The translations under genes were made by a program, and so were the position numbers. The notes below the pieces were generated by a model. It saw only the letters and a program-made list of their open reading frames with translations, did not search any database and was not told the origin of the DNA. Shown here in pieces: positions 1 through 5,818 of a stretch of 6,039 nt of DNA. The stretch lies in contig RPQK01000496.1 of NCBI GenBank assembly GCA_003819755.1, forward strand, positions 1 to 6,039, read 5' to 3'. Within the stretch, counting starts at the first letter, position 1. Each line of letters begins with the position of its first letter. This stretch comes from Acidobacteriota bacterium (GTDB lineage Bacteria; Acidobacteriota; UBA6911; RPQK01).

Positions 1-617
1 CCCCCGCTGCTTCCGCCCGGATTACGGTGGAGCCGGTACGGGTCGTTCGTGCGGCCGTAGACGAGGTGGTCCGTCTCAGCGGCCAGGGCCAGCTCCGGCA
101 GGTTGGTCTTTCCCAGGAGGATCGCGCCTGCCTGCTTCATCCGTGAAACGACGGTCCCGTCAGATTTCGGAACCTGGCCCTTGCATCCCAGCGTGGCGTG
201 GGTCGTCACCACGCCGGCGGTGTTGATCGAATCCTTGATCGTCATAGGTACGCCGTGAAGCGGCCCTTTCAGCTGGCCGCGTGCGAGCAGCGAGTCAGCC
301 TCGCGAGCCTCCCTGAGCGCGCTCTGCGCTGTAATTTCCACAACCGCATTGAGTTTCGGATTCACCTTCTGAATTTGGCCGAGAAACGCCTTGACCACTT
401 CCTCAGACGACACTTCTTTGGTGCGGATCAGCTCTGCCAGCCTGGTAGCAGACTGGAAAACAAGGTCTTCAGATCCACCCATCCGCAGGGCGGTTCCCGC
501 CGTCCACGTTTTCGCTGACGCAAACGCGGTCGCAGTAACCCCCGCTCCCGCAACGCAGACAAACTGTCGCCGTGACAGAAAACCCGCCGCTTTCCGCTTT
601 TCGTCACTGTTGCTCAT
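1..617 (-). CDS. Tat-exported amidase-signature family hydrolase, N-terminal part (3' end outside window)
   Basis: This open frame starts at ATG 617 and runs off the left edge after 205 codons, so the C-terminal half is missing. Family members hydrolyse amide bonds with a Lys-cisSer-Ser triad. The visible part carries two of the three elements: the catalytic lysine in TIKDSI (K128) and the glycine/serine signature PGGSSGG at the very edge (S203/S204). The spacing of about 75 residues between them matches the family. The helix before it (LAELIRTKEVSSEEVV, near residues 55-70) and NPKLNAVV are typical of amidases. The N-terminus has a twin-arginine motif, SRRQFV (residues 15-20), followed by a short apolar Ala/Gly-rich stretch to about residue 36. 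This predicts Tat export to the periplasm as a folded protein. AAGGAG lies 5 bases before the ATG. A GatA subunit is unlikely because GatA is cytoplasmic. The substrate cannot be told, and the 272-base gap from the next gene gives no strong functional link. Confidence 0.93.
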   Translation of the reverse strand, partial: MSNSDEKRKAAGFLSRRQFVCVAGAGVTATAFASAKTWTAGTALRMGGSEDLVFQSATRLAELIRTKEVSSEEVVKAFLGQIQKVNPKLNAVVEITAQSALREAREADSLLARGQLKGPLHGVPMTIKDSINTAGVVTTHATLGCKGQVPKSDGTVVSRMKQAGAILLGKTNLPELALAAETDHLVYGRTNDPYRLHRNPGGSSG

Positions 618-622
618 AGTCG

Positions 623-628
623 CTCCTT
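623..628 (-). promoter_or_regulatory. Ribosome binding site of the amidase gene
   Basis: AAGGAG on the minus strand sits 5 bases upstream of ATG 617. It supports this start, and therefore inclusion of the twin-arginine signal peptide. Confidence 0.8.
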
Positions 629-773
629 GGCTGATCCGATGCGTCCTTGGTGTCTTTTCTCCGCGGTCAACTCACCACTCCATTACGTAGCACCAGACAG
701 CGGAGTTCCGTTTGTCGCCCGGAATTATCGCCGTCCCGCCGAGGACAGACGATGACAGCCGGCAGACGCCTCC

Positions 774-798
774 AAAAAGAAGAAGGAAAAAGAAGAAG
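774..798. repeat. Polypurine tandem repeat, 13-base period
   Basis: On the plus strand AAAAAGAAGAA occurs at 774-784 and again at 787-797, separated by GG, giving a 25-base pure purine run. On the transcribed (minus) strand this is a pyrimidine tract with two T5 runs. A weak 5-bp stem (GAAGT/ACTTC, 814-810 with 799-795) lies directly before it in the direction of transcription. It could act as a poor intrinsic terminator after the phosphatase gene, but the stem is short and AT-containing, so I do not call a terminator. Confidence 0.85.
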
Positions 799-813
799 TC
801 AGACACCACACTT

Positions 814-837
814 CACGGGGTAAGGGCACGGGGTAAG
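814..837. repeat. G-rich tandem repeat, 13-base period
   Basis: CACGGGGTAAG occurs at 814-824 and again at 827-837, separated by GG. The unit differs from the polypurine repeat 40 bases away, but both have an 11-base identical core, a GG spacer and a period of 13. No function is recognised. Confidence 0.85.
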
Positions 838-889
838 TCGGCTCTGTTTCCCGGGGGCCGGCCGGCAACACCTACACGCCGCCGGTTCC

Positions 890-1546
890 CTAGTGGAATC
901 TGTCGCCACCGGAGCGGGTCTCGAGGTGAGAGACATCGGCCGCCAGGTCGAGGCGCCAACTGCCTGCCCCGTGAGACAGCTTGCACAGACAGCAATAGTG
1001 CACTTCTCCGAGGATCTTCGAAGTCTGATCCATGCTGAATCCGAGGAGTCGCACGAGCGAGCCGTACACGGTCGCTCCGTGACCGACAACAAGGATGGCG
1101 CCCTCGTGTTCGCGGGCAACTGCTTCGATTGCTTTCCCAGTCCTCTCAAGCACCATCTCACCGGTTTCCGGGTAGGAAGGTTCGACCCGGGACGAGTACC
1201 TGTTGTCAATGCTCGGGAACTTACGCTCCAGCTCTTCGAGCGGAAGGAGGGCGGGCGGGCTCGAAAACCAGTCAGCGTTAAGCCATTCTGAAAATCCAGA
1301 CTCGATCTTCACGCTACCGGCTAACTGGCGGGCGGCAATGTCGGCGGTCATCACGCAGCGAAGGAACGGGGAAGAGAAGATCTGTGTGATCTCTTCGTTT
1401 TTCAGGCGAGCGCCGAGTTGTTTTCCCTGGACCAGACCATCGGGGGAAAGGGGCGGATCGTGCGGACGTTCGGCGCTTTTGCGCCATTGCGGATCGACAA
1501 AATCGAGCCTGCTTCCATGGCGGGCCAACCACACTGTCTCGACCAT
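890..1546 (-). CDS. Histidine phosphatase superfamily protein (phosphoglycerate mutase-like), 218 aa
   Basis: This is a branch-1 histidine phosphatase, a cytosolic enzyme that removes phosphate through a phosphohistidine intermediate. With the start at ATG 1546 the protein opens MVETVWLARHGSR, with catalytic H10 in the RHG motif. Later come the phosphate-binding arginine in SSPFLR (R63), the likely acid/base glutamate in FSEWL (E88) and the second catalytic histidine in VVGHGA (H156). All core residues are present, so it should be active. The segment HDPPLSPDG before the substrate loop resembles the UBASH3/ecdysteroid-phosphatase-like branch rather than true glycolytic mutases. The substrate is unknown. 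The frame continues upstream to a TTG at 1612, but those 22 extra residues lie before the first strand of the fold, so I prefer 1546, although no strong ribosome binding site precedes it. It lies 121 bases after the glycosyltransferase stop and may be a trailing operon member or have its own promoter. Confidence 0.9.
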   Translation of the reverse strand: MVETVWLARHGSRLDFVDPQWRKSAERPHDPPLSPDGLVQGKQLGARLKNEEITQIFSSPFLRCVMTADIAARQLAGSVKIESGFSEWLNADWFSSPPALLPLEELERKFPSIDNRYSSRVEPSYPETGEMVLERTGKAIEAVAREHEGAILVVGHGATVYGSLVRLLGFSMDQTSKILGEVHYCCLCKLSHGAGSWRLDLAADVSHLETRSGGDRFH

Positions 1547-1583
1547 GACCCATTTTAACCGGTCGTCCGCACCGCCTTGGCCT

Positions 1584-1612
1584 TCTTTAGGCAAGAAGTA
1601 AAGAGATGTCAA
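1584..1612 (-). promoter_or_regulatory. Possible sigma70 promoter for the phosphatase gene
   Basis: On the minus strand a perfect -35 TTGACA (1612-1607) is followed after exactly 17 bases by TAAAGA (1589-1584), which matches 3 of 6 consensus -10 bases. Transcription would begin near 1577 and leave about 30 bases of leader before ATG 1546. The TTG inside TTGACA is also the outermost possible start codon of the phosphatase frame; a promoter here would exclude that longer reading. Confidence 0.35.
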
Positions 1613-1667
1613 CAGGGCGATCTACGGGCTGCTACCGGCTGACCGGGGTAGTCAACCGCGTCCGTTC

Positions 1668-2588
1668 TCAGTGACTCAACCGAGGCAAACCGCGCTGTTG
1701 CCGAAGCCGCTGCAGCATTCGTCCCTTCCGACGACCGGAAATGTAACCAATCAGCTCAATCGGCGTAATTCCCAAACTCATTCCCAACCGCTTGGCAGCG
1801 TTAATGGTGGCGCGCCGAAGAAGACTCGTAATCTCGAGTGCCGATGAGGGCTGTTCCAGGTCAAGCGCAAGATTGAGCAATTCGCGTTGGCGGAAATCGG
1901 CCTCGCTACACATCCGTTTTAAGTAAGAGGCGTTCTCCGCGAACTCCCGCGTCCGATACACATCCCGTCGATGGCCGGAGGCGAAGTGAATGACGGTAAG
2001 TTGGGGCGCCATCTGTATCCTGGCCCCCGAACGCCACAGTCGAAGCAGCCAATCCTGCGACGGGTAAGTGTAACACTCCCGAAAAGAACGCCACGGGCCG
2101 ATGGTTTCGATCAGCTCGCGACGAAAGACCCAAAGGGAGGCCGGCAGATGGATTGTGGGGCGGTATTCTCCACCCGGGGCAGCACCCAGCAGCAGGCTGC
2201 TTTTCCCCGGGCGTGGCGAAATTCCTAGCGTGAACACGAAATCGGCTTTCTTTCCTTCCAGGCAATCCACGGCGACTGCAAGATGATCGGGAAACCATAA
2301 GTCGTCGTGATTGAGATACGCCAGATAGCGGCCACGAGCCAAGCTCGCGCCCAAGTTGTTTGGTTTCGACTGTTCTCCGAAGTTCTCTGGAAGGTTTGAG
2401 AACTGAATGCGGGGATCGGCGAACGCGCCGACTACCTGAGCTGTGTCATCTGTGCAGCCATCGCCAATGATTAAGAGTTCCCACTCGCTGAACGTTGATT
2501 GAAGAACGCTCTTGATCGCGCAACTTAGGACATTGCTCCGGTTGTACGTAGCGGTGATAACGCTGACGGTGGGAGTCTTGTTGCCCAT
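1668..2588 (-). CDS. Family 2 glycosyltransferase (GT-A fold), 306 aa
   Basis: This enzyme transfers a sugar from a nucleotide-sugar donor to an acceptor, probably in cell-surface glycan or glycosylated metabolite synthesis. The first 110 residues are a classic GT-A domain: VSVITATYNR (residues 8-17), the donor-binding GDGCTDDT (42-49), a DPRI segment with NFGEQSKPNN (69-78) and the metal-binding acidic pair in YLNHDDLW (D95, D96). QDW near 178-180 probably supplies the catalytic base. No membrane segment is visible. The C-terminal tail (about 280-306) is strongly basic, which could favour contact with membrane lipid phosphates. The length is normal for soluble family 2 enzymes. ATG 2588 lies 17 bases after the stop of radical SAM A and has only a weak ribosome binding site, so translation may depend on reinitiation. 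The acceptor and donor cannot be told; the donor may be the product of the upstream enzymes. Confidence 0.93.
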   Translation of the reverse strand: MGNKTPTVSVITATYNRSNVLSCAIKSVLQSTFSEWELLIIGDGCTDDTAQVVGAFADPRIQFSNLPENFGEQSKPNNLGASLARGRYLAYLNHDDLWFPDHLAVAVDCLEGKKADFVFTLGISPRPGKSSLLLGAAPGGEYRPTIHLPASLWVFRRELIETIGPWRSFRECYTYPSQDWLLRLWRSGARIQMAPQLTVIHFASGHRRDVYRTREFAENASYLKRMCSEADFRQRELLNLALDLEQPSSALEITSLLRRATINAAKRLGMSLGITPIELIGYISGRRKGRMLQRLRQQRGLPRLSH

Positions 2589-2605
2589 GGCGAGAGTCCG
2601 TTTCT

Positions 2606-3664
2606 CTATAGAATGTGCGGCAAGTGATAGGGGGTGTCCGGAGGCGCGTGACTCAAATGCCGACTCGTCTTTAACTCATCCAGCAGTGCGTTGTAGATAA
2701 CCCCGCGATTTCTGCTTCCGCTGTACCGATAGTTCGAGGTGGAGACGGCTTGGATTTGCGCCAAACGTTGCGCATCCCACAAGAAATCCTCGCGCCACCC
2801 GCGAGCCAGGTCCCAAAGGAGGAAGTCCTCCCGGTACTTGGCCTCGGTGGCCAGGTAGTTCAGACCGTCTGCGCCGATGACAAGGACGAATTGAGCGGCA
2901 TGGTATCCCTGAAATCGAAGCTCCTTTGTTTCGTATCGTTCCTTCAACCAATAAATCGGAAATGACTCGCCGACGGCGTCCCGGCACTGATCAACAAGGG
3001 TGGCGACAGCCGCGTGCGGAAGTTGTCGAGTGATGCCATCGACGTCGCGCACACAAGTCGGGTGAAAATAGAGCCAATGTGCACCAGCCTTCGACGCCAT
3101 CACCGCAAGTGGAAGAAGGGCCTTCTCGCCGTCCTTTGAGGTCAACGCACTAACGCCAATCTGGAGTCGACTGCCCGATTTGTCGATGCGCTTCCGCAAG
3201 GACTCGATTCTCCTCAGGGTAGGCGCGACACCCTGGCAGCGCTCTTGCCAATCGTACAGGGAGACCCGGACGGCGGATGCATAAGCCAGCAACGGTTCGA
3301 ATACTGTCGGTTCCTCCAGCTTCGATCCGTTCGTCACCACTGCAATATCCTCGAAGTCGTACCTGGTTCTGGCTACTCTCAGCACCTCCCCGAAGATAGG
3401 AGAAAGAGTCGGCTCCCCGCCCGTGACGATTAAACCACGCGTCTCGCCTTTAAGCCGCTTCAGGACGCGCTCGACCAGCTCGAGCTGCAGCGACATGGAA
3501 GGGGCGCCCAAGCTGCTGGGACAGTCCGGGCATTTACGGTTACAGCGCGTGGTCAGCCCCAGCTCAAGCGTGACCGGAAAAATTGGCATTCCCTTCAGGA
3601 AGGCGCGCACCCGGTCCGGGTGACCCAGGATTTTCGCTGCACCGACCATGATTCCACCTGACAT
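2606..3664 (-). CDS. Radical SAM protein A, paralogue of the adjacent upstream gene, 352 aa
   Basis: This is a radical S-adenosylmethionine enzyme: a [4Fe-4S] cluster would cleave SAM to a 5'-deoxyadenosyl radical. The cluster motif is CNRKCPDC (C41, C45, C48). The SAM-binding GGEPT follows at 82-86, then AVVTNGS near 108-114. The C-terminal half is unusual: WLYFHPTC (C204), YHAA (254-257), GADGLNYLATEAKY (about 264-277), GSRNRGVIY and the terminal PHIL. It aligns along its whole length with radical SAM protein B at roughly 40-45% identity by eye. The region that looks like a SPASM/twitch segment has no cysteines, so an auxiliary cluster is not expected there. I chose ATG 3664 because GAGGTG precedes it by 3 bases (GAGG core by 5) and because it fits B's length. 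GTG 3670 and ATG 3649 are alternatives. The gap to B is 12 bases. The substrate is unknown; operon context suggests a sugar or glycosylated intermediate. Confidence 0.92.
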   Translation of the reverse strand: MSGGIMVGAAKILGHPDRVRAFLKGMPIFPVTLELGLTTRCNRKCPDCPSSLGAPSMSLQLELVERVLKRLKGETRGLIVTGGEPTLSPIFGEVLRVARTRYDFEDIAVVTNGSKLEEPTVFEPLLAYASAVRVSLYDWQERCQGVAPTLRRIESLRKRIDKSGSRLQIGVSALTSKDGEKALLPLAVMASKAGAHWLYFHPTCVRDVDGITRQLPHAAVATLVDQCRDAVGESFPIYWLKERYETKELRFQGYHAAQFVLVIGADGLNYLATEAKYREDFLLWDLARGWREDFLWDAQRLAQIQAVSTSNYRYSGSRNRGVIYNALLDELKTSRHLSHAPPDTPYHLPHIL

Positions 3665-3667
3665 TGC

Positions 3668-3673
3668 CACCTC
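3668..3673 (-). promoter_or_regulatory. Ribosome binding site supporting the ATG 3664 start of radical SAM A
   Basis: GAGGTG on the minus strand ends 3 bases before ATG 3664. The more upstream GTG at 3670 lies inside this site, which argues against that start. A second, similar site (AGGTG) precedes ATG 3649 by 5 bases, so the start is not fully settled. Confidence 0.6.
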
Positions 3674-3676
3674 AGG

Positions 3677-4738
3677 CTACAGAATATGCGGAAAGCGGTA
3701 CTCTTGGGCGGCGGCCGCGATTGCCGATTCAGCCTCGGACGCCGGGGCTTGCTTGAGCGCCTCAATGAAGTGGCTGTAGAGGACTCCTCGATGCCGGCTT
3801 CCAAGGGCTGGATAGCTTGAAGAACTGTGGGCAGCGATGCGTCCCAACCGTTCTTCCGACCACAGGATGTCCGGCCCGCGTTCTGCGGCCAGATCGGCCA
3901 AGATGTGCCGGCGCTGATACTTCACCTCGGCGCCCAGGTAGTTCTTCGCGTCAGCCCCGAGAATCATCAGAAAGTGGGCGGCATGGTATGCGCTGAAATG
4001 TAGCGACGACTTCTGGTAACGAGCGCTCGAGACAAAGGCCTGGAAACCACCGTTGAGCGTTTCTCGGTATTTCGCGATCGCATCCAATACTCCGGTTTGG
4101 TTCACCTGCTGGGGGCACCCGAGATCCCAGCCGGTGCACATGGGGTGAAAGTAGATCCAATGGGCTCCCGCACCCCTCAGGGTCTCGGCGAGGGGGACCA
4201 GCCGATCCACGTTTTCTGCCGATGTCAGTGTGCTGATTCCTATCTGCAGGCAGCTTCTTGCCGACTCGATTCTATGACGAAGCTCCTCGATGTTCCGCAG
4301 GGTCGTAGCAATCCCGCACGCCTCTGGCTCCCAGTCATACATCGAGACTCGAATAGTGGATGCGTGAGCAAGGAGAGCGTCAGTGACCTGCCGGTTCGAC
4401 AGTCGGCTTCCGTTAGTGACCACGGCAATGTCCACGAATCCCGATTCCCGGGCAAGTTGCAGAACGGCCGGGAAATCGGGAGAAATCGTTGGTTCACCCC
4501 CTGTCATGAGAAGACCCTGGGTCTCACCTTTGAACAAACCAAAAAGCTCTCGAACGAAAGCCAACGAGAGGTTGTCGTCTTTGGGGCTGCGGCTGCTCGG
4601 ACAATCCCGGCAGGTCCTGGTGCAGCGGCTGGTGACGTCCAACTCGATAGTCGCGGGAAAGATCCGCTTCCCGGACAGGTATGACCTCAATTTTTCCGCA
4701 TGATAGGCCACCTTCTGGCCCGATGCGACTTCAGACAC
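3677..4738 (-). CDS. Radical SAM protein B, 353 aa
   Basis: This is the second radical SAM enzyme of the pair, with cluster cysteines in CTRTCRDC (C39, C43, C46), SAM-binding GGEP at 80-83 and AVVTNGS at 105-111. Motifs shared with protein A are MYDW/LYDW, LQIG(I/V)S, WIYFHPMC (C201), YHAA (251-254), GADAKNYLGAEVKY (261-274), GSRHRGVLY and the final PHIL (350-353). Outside the cluster motif only the cysteine of FHPxC is conserved between the two; C208 is specific to B. The start is GTG at 4738, supported by GAGGAG 8 bases upstream and by the lack of a nearby in-frame ATG. It overlaps the end of the epimerase gene by 8 bases, so the two are probably translationally coupled. The family is not one I can name. 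Known sugar-acting radical SAM enzymes such as DesII, BlsE and AprD4 show that a role in deamination, decarboxylation, dehydration or epimerisation is possible, but this is inference from context. Confidence 0.92.
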   Translation of the reverse strand: MSEVASGQKVAYHAEKLRSYLSGKRIFPATIELDVTSRCTRTCRDCPSSRSPKDDNLSLAFVRELFGLFKGETQGLLMTGGEPTISPDFPAVLQLARESGFVDIAVVTNGSRLSNRQVTDALLAHASTIRVSMYDWEPEACGIATTLRNIEELRHRIESARSCLQIGISTLTSAENVDRLVPLAETLRGAGAHWIYFHPMCTGWDLGCPQQVNQTGVLDAIAKYRETLNGGFQAFVSSARYQKSSLHFSAYHAAHFLMILGADAKNYLGAEVKYQRRHILADLAAERGPDILWSEERLGRIAAHSSSSYPALGSRHRGVLYSHFIEALKQAPASEAESAIAAAAQEYRFPHIL

Positions 4739-5708
4739 GGGATTCTCTCCTCGTCAAATGACCATTCGATCGATACCATTCGACGAACGATACCAAGCCT
4801 CGGTTGAGCGGAGTCCGGGGCTTAAAACCCAGGAGCCTGCGAGCCTTTTCGATGGCGCCACCGGCGGCCCGTGGATCGCCGGCCGGATGAGGGACATATG
4901 TGACGCGCGTCTGCTTTTTCAATGTCCCCGCGATCAACGTGACGATCTCGTTCAAGGTCGTCAGCTCACCGGTCCCAACATTAATGATGTCAAAATCGCG
5001 GGGATTCTCGATGGCCGCGATTATTGCGTCCACACAGTCGTCTACGAACAGGTAGTCACGCGAATCGGAACCGTCACCGAACAGGCGTATCTCCTCACCC
5101 TGGTCGATGCCCGACACAAACTTCGAGATCCCCATCTCCGGGCGCTGGCGAGGTCCGTAAATGGTGCAGAGCCGCAGAATTGTCGTCTTCAGACCGTAAT
5201 GCATGTGATGCGCCTCCGCTGAGGTCTCAGCGGCGCGCTTTGACGACACGTACGGGTTGAGGGCGGTATCAATTGGGTCGTCCTCAGTACAAGGGCCCGC
5301 AAATCCAGAATAGAGACTGGCAGTCGATGCCATGATGAACTGACTGACGTCAGCAAGTCGACAGGCTTCCAGAACGTTCCGGGAACCGACGACATTTGTT
5401 GCCTGGTAATAAGATGGCCGGCGGAAAGAATCGCGGCCTCCTACGGCTGCTGCGAGGTGGACGACAACCGCGGGCCGTTCGGCTTGGAGGACTTCCACCA
5501 GCAGCCGGGGGTCGCAGATGTCATTTTCGTAGAAGGTGAAATTGGAATCCTTTTGAGCCGAGCAAAGATTAGCCCGCTTCTGGAGAACGCTGTAACACGG
5601 GTCCAGATTGTCCAGCCCGATTACAATCGCGGTCCCCTTTGCGAGAAGCCGGTCGCACAAGACTGAACCAATGAACCCGGCAGCCCCGGTGATTAAAATC
5701 CTGATCAT
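4731..5708 (-). CDS. NAD-dependent sugar-nucleotide epimerase/dehydratase (extended SDR), 325 aa
   Basis: This is a cytosolic Rossmann-fold enzyme acting on a nucleotide sugar. The NAD-binding motif is TGAAGFIGS (G8, G11, G14), followed by the acidic residue that binds the NAD ribose in GLDNLD. NDICD (62-66) and HLAAAVG (84-90) are typical. The active site has T129 in MASTASLY and the pair Y153/K157 in NPYVSSK. Later motifs IYGPRQRPEM (183-192), LFGDGSDSRDYLFVDD (209-224) and NVGTGE (243-248) are standard for this group. The LDNLDPCYS segment and RPEM resemble UDP-glucuronate 4-epimerases, and the general GalE pattern also fits. A 4,6-dehydratase is less likely because the usual TDE active-site motif is absent. 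The length is normal. ATG 5708 has AAGG with a short spacer (AAGGCGGT directly before it). This is the first gene of the tight four-gene group and probably makes a nucleotide-sugar intermediate for the downstream enzymes. Confidence 0.93.
   Translation of the reverse strand: MIRILITGAAGFIGSVLCDRLLAKGTAIVIGLDNLDPCYSVLQKRANLCSAQKDSNFTFYENDICDPRLLVEVLQAERPAVVVHLAAAVGGRDSFRRPSYYQATNVVGSRNVLEACRLADVSQFIMASTASLYSGFAGPCTEDDPIDTALNPYVSSKRAAETSAEAHHMHYGLKTTILRLCTIYGPRQRPEMGISKFVSGIDQGEEIRLFGDGSDSRDYLFVDDCVDAIIAAIENPRDFDIINVGTGELTTLNEIVTLIAGTLKKQTRVTYVPHPAGDPRAAGGAIEKARRLLGFKPRTPLNRGLVSFVEWYRSNGHLTRRESRV
4747..4752 (-). promoter_or_regulatory. Ribosome binding site that fixes the GTG start of radical SAM B
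   Basis: GAGGAG on the minus strand lies inside the last codons of the epimerase gene, 8 bases upstream of GTG 4738. It decides the non-ATG start and marks the pair as overlapping operon genes. Confidence 0.75.
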
Positions 5709-5732
5709 ACCGCCTTGGTGTGAAGGGCTATG

Positions 5733-5761
5733 AGGTTAACGATCAGACGAAGCAGAGTCAA
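5733..5761 (-). promoter_or_regulatory. Possible sigma70 promoter of the epimerase-radical SAM-glycosyltransferase operon
   Basis: On the minus strand TTGACT (5761-5756; 5 of 6 consensus -35 bases) is followed after 17 bases by TAACCT (5738-5733; 3 of 6 -10 bases). The leader to ATG 5708 would be about 18-20 bases and would contain the ribosome binding site. The -10 is poor, so this is only a candidate. Confidence 0.33.
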
Positions 5762-5790
5762 TGAAAAACCGGGTGCACGACTATGGAGTC

Positions 5791-5818
5791 CTTCCTCACG
5801 CTGGAGGCGTGAGAGGAG
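5791..5818. repeat. Inverted repeat (hairpin) in the operon leader region
   Basis: CTCACGC (5795-5801) and GCGTGAG (5807-5813) form a perfect 7-bp stem around a 5-base loop. Allowing one bulged A at 5814, it extends by four more pairs (one G-T) to 5791/5818. It lies about 30 bases upstream of the candidate -35 box. It could be an operator, a leftover of an upstream terminator or part of a dispersed repeat; nothing in the sequence decides between these. Confidence 0.6.

Larger units (their letters stand above)
618..889. other. Non-coding spacer between phosphatase and amidase genes
   Basis: This 272-base stretch has no convincing gene on either strand. Short open frames crossing it have no recognisable motif and look like chance. 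It holds two separate 13-base-period tandem repeats (774-798 and 814-837) and a GC-rich palindromic stretch, GCCGGCCGGC, just after the phosphatase stop. It should contain the amidase promoter, but I see no good pair of boxes. A TTGACC near 671-676 on the minus strand has no matching -10. Confidence 0.6.

Noticed and set aside
774..814. Intrinsic terminator after the phosphatase gene
   Set aside because: T-rich tracts are present on the minus strand, but the only stem before them is 5 bp with two G-C pairs and a 10-base loop, too weak to call.
799..1209. 136-codon minus-strand frame overlapping the phosphatase end
   Set aside because: It overlaps a gene with intact catalytic residues in another frame and has no recognisable domain.
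4097..4684. 195-codon plus-strand open frame opposite radical SAM B
   Set aside because: It lies wholly antisense to a gene with clear catalytic motifs and has no motif of its own. It is a shadow frame.
2606..5708. RiPP biosynthesis cluster (radical SAM plus precursor peptide)
   Set aside because: No small gene fits between the genes, the radical SAM proteins have no visible N-terminal peptide-recognition (RRE-like) extension, and the neighbours are sugar enzymes.
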